Of a stretch of 64,000 nucleotides of DNA, positions 50,515 through 60,500 are shown piece after piece. Location of the stretch: assembly GCA_914767715.1 (NCBI GenBank), contig OU612067.1:25022162-25086161 (forward strand), in the 5' to 3' direction. Under the pieces are notes generated by a model, which worked only from the letters and a program-made list of their open reading frames with translations, was not told the DNA's origin and made no database searches. Position 1 is the stretch's first letter. Each line of letters begins with the position of its first letter. This DNA comes from Membranipora membranacea (taxonomy: Eukaryota; Bryozoa; Gymnolaemata; Cheilostomatida; Membraniporidae). The translations under genes and the position numbers were made by a program.

Positions 50515-52334
50515 TGTTGGACCATTGCTGGTCAATATGGTCATACAGTGGTGTGAGTTCTAAGGCAAAATACTCTGTCATTGTAATCACCTGATGCTGG
50601 ACTGAAATGATGAGTGCCAATTTCTCAAGCGATAAGAGCTGCACTTTCGATGTTGAACTGAGCAAAGGGTATCACGCAGGGCAGCCATATGTCATTTTAG
50701 GTCTAATGCAGCCTGTGTAGAATCGCACTAGGAGATCTCTTGGTAACCCTGAGCGCTTGAGATTGGTGCGCACATAGGTTAGCGATCTGACTTTTTCTCC
50801 AACCATATTGATATCTTGACTATAAATGTCAAGTTGTAGTCGATGGTTAATCCGAGGAGCTTGGTTTGGTATTGTTTAGTTTACTAGTGTAATAGCGCGC
50901 TTGCTACTTACTGCAAGGCCAGAAGTCATCAATTTGACTTCCACTGGGGGATGCTTTATAGATTGCCTGTTCAAAGCACCATTTTGGTCGTTCTAGTCCC
51001 CAGCATCCTTTGAGATGTATGTTATTAATACTAATATGACAATACAAATTTAACTTAATTTGATATTTTTCCATTTTAAGACAGTTATTAGTTATTTCAC
51101 ATGGGATAAGTCCTGGTTATCTTCTCTCTCGACAGGGGAAGCAACTCTCATTCCAACAAATGTGCATGCCAAAAATTTGTTTTTATGTAAAGAATTTTTT
51201 GTGATCTTACTCCTGAAGAAGTTTGAATGTGAGTTCTTCATTGGCACTGAGTTTCATTTGCATTCATATGCACTGAGTGCAAAACAATTCTAATGAGATG
51301 ACTTTCGTTGCCAGTAAAAGTATATATATTGGTTCTACACTCGACCTTGCCTAGTTGTGTTGAGAAGATAACAACATTTTTTGTCTGTTTTCAACTGGGG
51401 AAAACCCACCTATATCTATCTACGCTCAACCCTTGAACGTCTTATTACCAGATCCCAAACAAGTTATCATATAGTACAAAGATACAGCCACAAGGCAGGT
51501 TCTGCTAACTTTCCACCAAACAATTTTCCCAACAGGACAATTTACCACAGTGCTGTTTTCCCATCACACAAATTTTTCACCGCTAAGTTTTTCCTTCGCA
51601 GCCTCTTTGCAAGCTAAGCTGTTCACATTCACAAATACATTAACAATGTTCACATCCAGCCAATACTGGAGAAAGTTATAGCTTTGGAAATGGAGATGCA
51701 ACATTCGGCCACCATTTTGCCTTAACCTATGCCTGCAAATGTTTTAAGCTCGAACTCTTTGGATGGACAAGCCCAGCAAGAATTGCATGAACTAACCAGC
51801 AACAGTCAAGGATGGATGTGAATAGGAAAGATATTTCCTTTCATCCATTATAGACCTCTGATGTTCAACCATTGACATTATATTATAGTATATCAGTGTG
51901 TGCTTATAACATATTATTATAATTATTTCTGTAGGTGCCTAATTAATGTATGACTGAACAGCAGAATAAACGTTCATAGTCTCCCCCTCCCCCTGAATAG
52001 ATATGGTGTCTAATACCAAACTATATTGCTTACTATCTGTCATTAAACTTTAGATCACAGCAAATACAAATCCAGATTTGCGGTTGACATATAGTCTGAA
52101 ATCTGAATTTTTTGGAAAAAATACAGGTGCTGATATCGGTAATTGTAACGGTCACAGCAAAAATGGATGAGGATAGTAAAACCAGAACAATGAAGAGGGA
52201 ACGATCAATAAGTGCTGATTGCGCGCGCTCAAAAACAATTGGTGTCATCCCATACCGACAGTTGACCCGGTACGCATTCCTTACCATCATCATGAAGCAT
52301 TTATGGAATGAATATTTTTACGCCTTAATTGGCA

Positions 52335-52610
52335 ATTTATGATCGACAAAATGAGATTGTCAAAATATCTTTGGCAAAATGAGATTGGCAAAATGAGATT
52401 GGCAAAACATCTTTGGCGAAATGTGATTGGCAAAATATGACTGGCGAAATGTCTTTGGCAAAATGTGATTGGCAAAATAAAATTGGCAAAACATCTTTGG
52501 CAAAATGTGATTGGCAAAATAAGACTGGCGAAATGTCTTTGGCAAAATATGATTTGCGAAATGTGATTGGCAAAACATAGCATTGGCAAAATGTACATTG
52601 GCGAAATGTC
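52335..52610. repeat. Subterminal tandem array, right MULE end
   Basis: Inverted counterpart of the left array, with units built on TTGGCAAAATGTGATTGGC and AAATGTCTTTGG. Confidence 0.9.
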
Positions 52611-52741
52611 TGCCACCCTATATATGTACAGATTTTTTTATATCCATTTATATGCACATCATGTTTGTCTATCACAATTTATAAGCTTTATTTGATATTT
52701 TACAAATGTCTAGAAATGGTGTGATTGTATTGTGTGAAGTT

Positions 52742-52767
52742 TTTATTATATATTATATACAAATAAA
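52742..52767. terminator. Overlapping convergent polyadenylation signals
   Basis: TTTATT at 52742-52747 reads AATAAA on the minus strand, about 120 bp beyond the VP1-like stop. AATAAA at 52762-52767 serves the plus strand, toward which the helicase gene reads. Such a back-to-back pair in a convergent gap is usual in compact bidirectional DNA virus genomes. The transposon now separates the plus-strand signal from its gene. Confidence 0.5.
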
Positions 52768-52773
52768 GATATC

Positions 52774-52812
52774 ATAGTAAAACATTCCATAGTAAAACAT
52801 TCCATAGTAAAA
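52774..52812. repeat. Short tandem repeat, about 2.5 units
   Basis: CATAGTAAAACATTC repeated twice, plus a partial third unit, just beyond the VP1-like gene. Confidence 0.85.
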
Positions 52813-52865
52813 GTCCACTCAGAAATATGAGGAAGTGGTTATAAATACATCAATGATTGGCACAT

Positions 52866-54584
52866 TCATGACAGATGGGGGATTTTGCTAGGACAATGAA
52901 AGTTCTCATGGGCATAGTGGGGTATTTTGTTTTGCATAGCCATAATTTGCACCTTTTGAGGACGAAGGCCTCTGGTCAGATTTATTGTGCGGTCATGGAG
53001 GTTTTGAAACTGCCTTTGAATAGAGGTCCAAAAACTACCATCATCATAGTCATTGTGTGAAGACTGTGTTACTTCATGCACTCTTGCTTGTGTACCAACA
53101 CCTATGGTAGAAAGTGGAGGGAGGGTTTCTTCTACAGTTTCAGTCTCTTCAATAGGACGTTTTTGACTTAACCTAGGGGCATCTACTTGGTCAAGCTTCT
53201 CTAGTTCATCATCTTTAGCAGCCTTCCATGACATAGTGAATACATGACCTTTAGTTTTGAAATCAGGACCAAATTGTGGCTGGACAGATGAAATAGCTTG
53301 TGTTGCAAGTGCAGACCTCCAGCTGGGACCAGCAGTGGTTGACTTTAGCCCCCCTATCATAGGTTCACTTGCTGTCACAGCTATTTTGTTTACCTCCATT
53401 TTAATGGCAGCTGTGTCAGCCTTAGCTATCCAAATTTTGGGGGTTACATCAGCAACAACATCACCTGCATCATGAGCTTTAATCTTTTCAGTCCAGTCTT
53501 GGGCAACCATGACCAGCTTGACAGTAAACTCATTGGCAGGGTTATATTGAAATCTGGTTTTACCATCTTCAGACTTCAGTGTACGGATATCAACATAGTC
53601 AATGGCCAAAATATCACCATCACAGGTGATTGGGTTTGAACCATCTCTGGTAGGTACAAAGTGATATTTGTGGGTGGGTGGGGCACCATTTTGAACATGA
53701 TAGCCATGATATATGGCATCCATGTTGGTACGGGGGTCTTTTATCAAATCCATGTCAGGTCTAGTTGCAATCCAATTACGGTTCTTAGCACCTTCTTCAT
53801 CATCAGGTGCACCTGACTCACCAGTATTCCACCCAGGAATAGTACCATCATCAGGCCAGTTTGTGTCACCAGTGATGGGTGATTCATTTAAGACCTTTTT
53901 ATATGTAGGTGCACCAGCACCATACACACACATATAAAACTGGTGTTCAGGGGCTTTCCACAATATGCCATCAGCACAGTTATCATGTCTTTGCCACCCA
54001 TTGAGATACTCCCAATTGCTGTCTTTGACATCAATAGACTCCACAGCCCATGAGGTCTTGATGGCATGCATGGCAGGATACTTTTTGCCAGAGACAGGAT
54101 CTGTCTCATTGATGACCACATATCTCAGGTCTCCTGTGGCAGGCAAAAGGGTGCTGAACTGTTTGATATTATAGGTGGTCAGATCTTTAGCAGTTTCTTG
54201 ATAGGCTATGAAATATGGGTGATTGCTAACATCTGCCACCTTAATTCTCAGTTCAAGCTTACCACCACCAGCAAAATATTGCAGGTCATGACCCTTTTTA
54301 GCAGCCTCACCGGTGGTCTGGACTAAGATATCCTCTTTGCCAGTGAACCCTGTAGGTTTGATTACATTATAATCAGTCCAGTTGGTTGCAGTACTGTCAC
54401 CATCTGTCTGGTCTAGATCAGCACATAACCTGCTAGGTGGTCCATAGCTCAGCTTTTTGGACTGTACAGTGAAAACCTCGGTAGTTCTCTTGCGCACAGT
54501 TGTAGTCTGCTGGTAGGGCGTTTCTTGACTGGCTTTTTTTGTGCCTGCAGTCTTAGCCTTTGAGCCATTTCTTTTTGCAGACAT
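52866..54584 (-). CDS. VP1-like: putative major capsid protein of the endogenous virus, intact 572 codons
   Basis: A single uninterrupted frame. The N-terminus is basic and lysine-rich (MSAKRNGSKAKTAGTKK), as in nuclear-imported, DNA-contacting capsid proteins. Residues of about 50-430 form a globular domain rich in beta-type alternation and aromatics (for example HPYFIAYQET, HQFYMCVYGAG). The C-terminal ~100 residues are low-complexity and acidic, then end in a short aromatic motif (GSFWTSIQRQF). I do not recognise a family by sequence. The call rests on position: it follows the VP2-like gene by 47 bp on the late strand and converges on the viral helicase. Polyomavirus VP1 and papillomavirus L1 are somewhat shorter. 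Its ATG at 54584 follows a TTAACCA context. It has no visible damage. Confidence 0.62.
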   Translation of the reverse strand: MSAKRNGSKAKTAGTKKASQETPYQQTTTVRKRTTEVFTVQSKKLSYGPPSRLCADLDQTDGDSTATNWTDYNVIKPTGFTGKEDILVQTTGEAAKKGHDLQYFAGGGKLELRIKVADVSNHPYFIAYQETAKDLTTYNIKQFSTLLPATGDLRYVVINETDPVSGKKYPAMHAIKTSWAVESIDVKDSNWEYLNGWQRHDNCADGILWKAPEHQFYMCVYGAGAPTYKKVLNESPITGDTNWPDDGTIPGWNTGESGAPDDEEGAKNRNWIATRPDMDLIKDPRTNMDAIYHGYHVQNGAPPTHKYHFVPTRDGSNPITCDGDILAIDYVDIRTLKSEDGKTRFQYNPANEFTVKLVMVAQDWTEKIKAHDAGDVVADVTPKIWIAKADTAAIKMEVNKIAVTASEPMIGGLKSTTAGPSWRSALATQAISSVQPQFGPDFKTKGHVFTMSWKAAKDDELEKLDQVDAPRLSQKRPIEETETVEETLPPLSTIGVGTQARVHEVTQSSHNDYDDGSFWTSIQRQFQNLHDRTINLTRGLRPQKVQIMAMQNKIPHYAHENFHCPSKIPHLS

Positions 54585-54631
54585 TGGTTAACAGGGGTGG
54601 TGTCTACTGTAAATATAAATATATGTGAGAT

Positions 54632-57064
54632 TTACACTCTGCGAATTAGGGTTGTCCTGCCTTCGACAGTGTCATCAGTTTCCATGGCATCATCAGCATT
54701 CCACCAATATTTAAATACCTGTGAGATCTGTGACCATACAGTACGTGACTCCTGTTGTTCCTGGGCATATTCCAGTTGAGGGCTAACTGGTGGCAACACT
54801 GGTTCTGTCTGAGCTGCCACAGACTCAGCCTGCTCCTGTGGTTCAGCTGTAGTTACCTTAATCCTGGAAAGTGGTTTAGCAACACGCCTAGGTGTGTAAT
54901 GGTGAATAAATGTCTCATCAGACATAGGGTTAAACCTTACAGACCGAGACTTTCTAACCTTCTTCATGCTTTCAGTAGGCTCAGCAACAGAAGGGAGATC
55001 AGCATGTTCTAGGTCTGGTAACAGTGGATTCACACCACCCAAAGCTGAGTGCAATGGGTTTATATGGGCATTTTCCAGCTCTTGTAGTGCCTTAAGAATC
55101 TTAAATGGTAGTGATTTGGCCTGTGTCCTTTGCTGTATGTTATACATTTGCTGGGCAGCATGTCTTACATCAATATTCTTAGACATGTTTAGGCCCTTGC
55201 TCCCAATATATACCCCATTTTCAAACCACCCAGTGCTCATCTCATGTATTTTCCCACTAAGATCAGACACAAGCATTCTGAGCCCACCTGGCACCATTCC
55301 ACTCATTCGCTCATAAAAGTTAGGAGACAGTAACACACCAGCATTTTGTGCTATTGCCTCTCGCATTCTTGGTGCTATCTTGGTGAGCAGATATACAGCA
55401 AAGGCAAGCCTCCTAACAAGTGGGTCAGTGGTAGAGGTAAAGGTACCATCCAAGGTTATCACACCAGATGCAATATCATACAGGTTATGCACATTCTCAG
55501 GAAGGCTGTACCAAATATAGTCCATACCAGTTGGCTTAGGTTCTAGCCACTTCTTGAGAAGGTTACCAAGAAGCAACATAAATCCATGGAGAACTGGGTT
55601 AGTGTTATGTGCTTTGGTCACAGCATCCTTGATTTGGACAGCAATAATAGGGTTGATGTCCTTGTGCTGCATCCAATACTTAACCCATGATAAAAACTTA
55701 GCTGGGAGGCCATCTGTATCTATCTCACCCTTAACATATGCTAAAAACATCTTAACAGCACTATCTCTGAGAAACCTAGCAGGGTATTGCCAAAACTTCT
55801 TAACACCATCAAGCAGCCTGTGACGAATCCTGTCTAAACCACCAGGTAATGACTGGGTAACCTTATTCAAGACACCATCCGCCCTACTTCCATATGTCTC
55901 AACTGACCGTCGCACTCTCGGAGAAGAACGGTCAGTTTTAACATGGCCCAGGGTGGTAGCAAGAACACCTGAAGTTGTAGCTGCTGCTGTGGCACCAGCA
56001 GTTGTGGCAACTGTTATGATGACCCTCCTAGTAGCAACACTAAGACCACCTTCTGCCTGCGGTGTTACAAACCTCACAACACCTCTGACAAGACTCAAGG
56101 GTCTGGGACCTTCAGTCTCCATCTCCAAACCATCAAGAGTAAAGTCAGAGGATACCTCACTTGCCTCTAAAGACTCAGTTGTTGACATATAAACAGGGTC
56201 TGAATATATCTCGAACATAGTCTCACTAGTACCTTCCATAACAGAACTGTCTATAGATGTGATACCAGTGGCACCAGTGACTGAAGATGTCTCAGTAATC
56301 TCAGCCTCAGCAAACTCAACAGGCAGATCTGTTATAGATTGTGTCCCAATTTCTGACAATGTTGTTGGTGTTTCTAAAAAGGTGGCATCTTTTGCACCAT
56401 CTAGACCTATGTCATTAAATAGCTCAGAGGCTGTTTTGGGGATCTCTCCAATATTGTCAGTGGAATTGAGGACATTATCAAAATCATCTGCATTATCAGC
56501 AAACTCAGAAAAGTCAGTCATTTCAAAGCTTTGACCACCAGCATCACCCACACCATCTAGCAATTCAGCAGACTCACTCAAAAGCTCAGAACCAGCTGAA
56601 TCAGCCACATTAGACACTGCCTCAGCCATTCCATCCATCACACCAGTCAGTTCAGCACTAGCAGACTCACCAAGGAGGCTACCCATGCTGCCCAATGTCT
56701 CAGTTGCTGTGGGAAGTGCTGTGCCAATTGAAGCAGCTTCTGCACTTGACATAGCAGCAGTAATTGCAGCAGATGCACCAGCACCTCCCTCACTACTGGC
56801 AGCACCTATAGCAACAGCTGAGGATGCTGCTGCTGCACTAGCCCCCATTTCACCAGCACTAAATGCAACACCTTCTGCCCCAAGTGTTACAACACTTTCC
56901 GATGCAGCTGCTGCACCACCAACAGCAGCCAAATCAGCAGCTGCAGCAGCTGCAGCAGCTTCACCCCCTGCTACAGCTGCTGCTGTACCAACACCAACAT
57001 CTGCCGCAGCTTCAGCAGCACCTGCTGCTATGGCACCAGCAATAGCTGTTCCAATAAATGCCAT
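54632..57064 (-). CDS. VP2-like: putative minor capsid / membrane-active protein, intact 810 codons
   Basis: A single open frame directly downstream of the control region. The first ~150 residues are extremely alanine/glycine-rich and hydrophobic (MAFIGTAIAGAIAAGAAEAA), like the N-terminus of polyomavirus VP2, but without the G2 myristoylation site. An acidic Ser/Thr-rich stretch follows (about 150-320), then a membrane-span-like segment (about 348-372). A basic PRVRRS at 382-387 matches a furin-type RxRR site. There is a helical region with basic and aromatic patches (400-690), a basic KKVRKSRSVRF (701-711), a PPVSPQ proline motif and an FKYWW aromatic cluster near the C-terminus. It is about twice the length of polyomavirus VP2 and longer than papillomavirus L2. 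The family is an inference from position and composition. Confidence 0.62.
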   Translation of the reverse strand: MAFIGTAIAGAIAAGAAEAAADVGVGTAAAVAGGEAAAAAAAADLAAVGGAAAASESVVTLGAEGVAFSAGEMGASAAAASSAVAIGAASSEGGAGASAAITAAMSSAEAASIGTALPTATETLGSMGSLLGESASAELTGVMDGMAEAVSNVADSAGSELLSESAELLDGVGDAGGQSFEMTDFSEFADNADDFDNVLNSTDNIGEIPKTASELFNDIGLDGAKDATFLETPTTLSEIGTQSITDLPVEFAEAEITETSSVTGATGITSIDSSVMEGTSETMFEIYSDPVYMSTTESLEASEVSSDFTLDGLEMETEGPRPLSLVRGVVRFVTPQAEGGLSVATRRVIITVATTAGATAAATTSGVLATTLGHVKTDRSSPRVRRSVETYGSRADGVLNKVTQSLPGGLDRIRHRLLDGVKKFWQYPARFLRDSAVKMFLAYVKGEIDTDGLPAKFLSWVKYWMQHKDINPIIAVQIKDAVTKAHNTNPVLHGFMLLLGNLLKKWLEPKPTGMDYIWYSLPENVHNLYDIASGVITLDGTFTSTTDPLVRRLAFAVYLLTKIAPRMREAIAQNAGVLLSPNFYERMSGMVPGGLRMLVSDLSGKIHEMSTGWFENGVYIGSKGLNMSKNIDVRHAAQQMYNIQQRTQAKSLPFKILKALQELENAHINPLHSALGGVNPLLPDLEHADLPSVAEPTESMKKVRKSRSVRFNPMSDETFIHHYTPRRVAKPLSRIKVTTAEPQEQAESVAAQTEPVLPPVSPQLEYAQEQQESRTVWSQISQVFKYWWNADDAMETDDTVEGRTTLIRRV

Positions 57065-57228
57065 TACCTTGTGTATAAGATGTTCCTGTACTGTATGTTT
57101 GTTCGTGATACAGCTGTCTCTTTCTAACAGTTATCCCACAGTCTGTCAGTGTAGATTGGTGAACAGGCCTATAATAGACAGAAAGCAACATGTTACCAAT
57201 ATAGAACACATTACCGACTGTCTAGACA
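57065..57228 (-). promoter_or_regulatory. Late leader, possible small spliced exon upstream of the VP2-like gene
   Basis: Between the array and the VP2-like ATG, the minus strand shows an acceptor-like CTGTCTATTATAG, an open stretch (RPVHQSTLTDCGITVRKRQL...), and a donor-like ACACAAG|GTAATGG that overlaps the VP2-like start codon. It could be a late leader exon or a small late protein. No homolog is recognised. Confidence 0.35.
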
Positions 57229-57422
57229 GGCATAAAATCACAAATAGATATCCAAAATATGGCTAACCTTTTAGGTGTTACCTCCATGTATAAGCTCCAT
57301 ATGAGTTGCTGCTTCAAACATTCAATTCAAAATGACTGACAATGGTCTCTGCACGCGCATGCCCAAACATGTCCAATCACATTGTATCATGCTGATTGAT
57401 TTTCATAACTATTGTCTATACA

Positions 57423-57542
57423 GCGGGTCAAACGGGTCTTACGGGTCTATGAGATTATTTGACATGTCTAATGGGTATATATATAGGAATGAGGCTATAT
57501 AAGGTCAAGTATACATAGACCCGTCAGACCCGTTTGACCCGC
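57423..57542. promoter_or_regulatory. Putative origin / replication-protein binding palindrome (first of ten)
   Basis: The left arm 57423-57451 begins GCGGGTCAAACGGGTCTTAC and the right arm 57514-57542 ends ACCCGTTTGACCCGC. They are reverse complements except for one base over 29 bp. Each arm holds three GGGTC-type pentamers. The 62-bp spacer carries TATATATATAGG and CTATATAAGG. Arrayed pentamers beside an AT-rich core are how E1- and LT-class initiators recognise origins. Copies recur every 496 bp up to 62005. Confidence 0.6.
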
Positions 57543-60500
57543 CTTATATATAAAAAGGCTATTATCTATGCAGGTTATACTGTATAACCCCAATATATAT
57601 AGATAAAATGGCATCAACTGTGTAGCATGTTATGCACATGTATAGGATATATGGTATCAACAATCTTATGTCACATCCTGCCGCTAAATTCAAATAGTCA
57701 AACAAGCCATCACCATTCAAAAGTGGCATAAAATCACAAATAGATATCCAAAATATGGCTAACCTTTTAGGTGTTACCTCCATGTATAAGCTCCATATGA
57801 GTTGCTGCTTCAAACATTCAATTCAAAATGACTGACAATGGTCTCTGCACGCGCATGCCCAAACATGTCCAATCACATTGTATCATGCTGATTGATTTTC
57901 ATAACTATTGTCTATACAGCGGGTCAAACGGGTCTTACGGGTCTATGAGATTATTTGACATGTCTAATGGGTATATATATAGGAATGAGGCTATATAAGG
58001 TCAAGTATACATAGACCCGTCAGACCCGTTTGACCCGCCTTATATATAAAAAGGCTATTATCTATGCAGGTTATACTGTATAACCCCAATATATATAGAT
58101 AAAATGGCATCAACTGTGTAGCATGTTATGCACATGTATAGGATATATGGTATCAACAATCTTATGTCACATCCTGCCGCTAAATTCAAATAGTCAAACA
58201 AGCCATCACCATTCAAAAGTGGCATAAAATCACAAATAGATATCCAAAATATGGCTAACCTTTTAGGTGTTACCTCCATGTATAAGCTCCATATGAGTTG
58301 CTGCTTCAAACATTCAATTCAAAATGACTGACAATGGTCTCTGCACGCGCATGCCCAAACATGTCCAATCACATTGTATCATGCTGATTGATTTCCATAA
58401 CTATTGTCTATACAGCGGGTCAAACGGGTCTTACGGGTCTATGAGATTATTTGACATGTCTAATGGGTATATATATAGGAATGAGGCTATATAAGGTCAA
58501 GTATACATAGACCCGTCAGACCCGTTTGACCCGCCTTATATATAAAAAGGCTATTATCTATGCAGGTTATACTGTATAACCCCAATATATATAGATAAAA
58601 TGGCATCAACTGTGTAGCATGTTATGCACATGTATAGGATATATGGTATCAACAATCTTATGTCACATCCTGCCGCTAAATTCAAATAGTCAAACAAGCC
58701 ATCACCATTCAAAAGTGGCATAAAATCACAAATAGATATCCAAAATATGGCTAACCTTTTAGGTGTTACCTCCATGTATAAGCTCCATATGAGTTGCTGC
58801 TTCAAACATTCAATTCAAAATGACTGACAATGGTCTCTGCACGCGCATGCCCAAACATGTCCAATCACATTGTATCATGCTGATTGATTTCCATAACTAT
58901 TGTCTATACAGCGGGTCAAACGGGTCTTACGGGTCTATGAGATTATTTGACATGTCTAATGGGTATATATATAGGAATGAGGCTATATAAGGTCAAGTAT
59001 ACATAGACCCGTCAGACCCGTTTGACCCGCCTTATATATAAAAAGGCTATTATCTATGCAGGTTATACTGTATAACCCCAATATATATAGATAAAATGGC
59101 ATCAACTGTGTAGCATGTTATGCACATGTATAGGATATATGGTATCAACAATCTTATGTCACATCCTGCCGCTAAATTCAAATAGTCAAACAAGCCATCA
59201 CCATTCAAAAGTGGCATAAAATCACAAATAGATATCCAAAATATGGCTAACCTTTTAGGTGTTACCTCCATGTATAAGCTCCATATGAGTTGCTGCTTCA
59301 AACATTCAATTCAAAATGACTGACAATGGTCTCTGCACGCGCATGCCCAAACATGTCCAATCACATTGTATCATGCTGATTGATTTCCATAACTATTGTC
59401 TATACAGCGGGTCAAACGGGTCTTACGGGTCTATGAGATTATTTGACATGTCTAATGGGTATATATATAGGAATGAGGCTATATAAGGTCAAGTATACAT
59501 AGACCCGTCAGACCCGTTTGACCCGCCTTATATATAAAAAGGCTATTATCTATGCAGGTTATACTGTATAACCCCAATATATATAGATAAAATGGCATCA
59601 ACTGTGTAGCATGTTATGCACATGTATAGGATATATGGTATCAACAATCTTATGTCACATCCTGCCGCTAAATTCAAATAGTCAAACAAGCCATCACCAT
59701 TCAAAAGTGGCATAAAATCACAAATAGATATCCAAAATATGGCTAACCTTTTAGGTGTTACCTCCATGTATAAGCTCCATATGAGTTGCTGCTTCAAACA
59801 TTCAATTCAAAATGACTGACAATGGTCTCTGCACGCGCATGCCCAAACATGTCCAATCACATTGTATCATGCTGATTGATTTCCATAACTATTGTCTATA
59901 CAGCGGGTCAAACGGGTCTTACGGGTCTATGAGATTATTTGACATGTCTAATGGGTATATATATAGGAATGAGGCTATATAAGGTCAAGTATACATAGAC
60001 CCGTCAGACCCGTTTGACCCGCCTTATATATAAAAAGGCTATTATCTATGCAGGTTATACTGTATAACCCCAATATATATAGATAAAATGGCATCAACTG
60101 TGTAGCATGTTATGCACATGTATAGGATATATGGTATCAACAATCTTATGTCACATCCTGCCGCTAAATTCAAATAGTCAAACAAGCCATCACCATTCAA
60201 AAGTGGCATAAAATCACAAATAGATATCCAAAATATGGCTAACCTTTTAGGTGTTACCTCCATGTATAAGCTCCATATGAGTTGCTGCTTCAAACATTCA
60301 ATTCAAAATGACTGACAATGGTCTCTGCACGCGCATGCCCAAACATGTCCAATCACATTGTATCATGCTGATTGATTTCCATAACTATTGTCTATACAGC
60401 GGGTCAAACGGGTCTTACGGGTCTATGAGATTATTTGACATGTCTAATGGGTATATATATAGGAATGAGGCTATATAAGGTCAAGTATACATAGACCCGT

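Larger units (their letters stand above)
46370..52010. other. MULE interior, mostly non-coding
   Basis: No transposase. Contents are listed separately: reverse-transcriptase relic (47150-47942), direct duplication (48276-48718 and 50056-50514), minisatellite (49025-49460) and candidate exon (49799-49901). There is a G run near 48889. The rest is AT-rich and unassigned. Confidence 0.6.
45700..52626. mobile_element. Mutator-like (MULE) DNA transposon, 6.9 kb, with 9-bp target duplication
   Basis: The element runs 45709-52617 and is bounded by CTATATATG at 45700-45708 and 52618-52626. Its ends are inverted repeats of about 600-660 bp (45709-46368 and 52012-52617). Each begins with a CATTTCGCCAATGTA block, continues as a TTTGCCAA-rich tandem array, and then has a unique block of about 300 bp. 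Long inverted ends and a 9-bp duplication are typical of Mutator-like elements. No transposase is visible, so it is non-autonomous. The interior holds a reverse-transcriptase relic, a minisatellite, a 450-bp direct duplication and one exon-like segment. It sits between the stop codons of the viral helicase fragment and the VP1-like gene, and so inserted after the virus. Confidence 0.85.

Noticed and set aside
52866-57064. Several plus-strand frames opposite the late genes, including an alanine/proline-rich one at 56685-57266.
   Set aside because: They are antisense shadows of the two long minus-strand genes and their composition follows from the alanine-rich coding of the VP2-like N-terminus.
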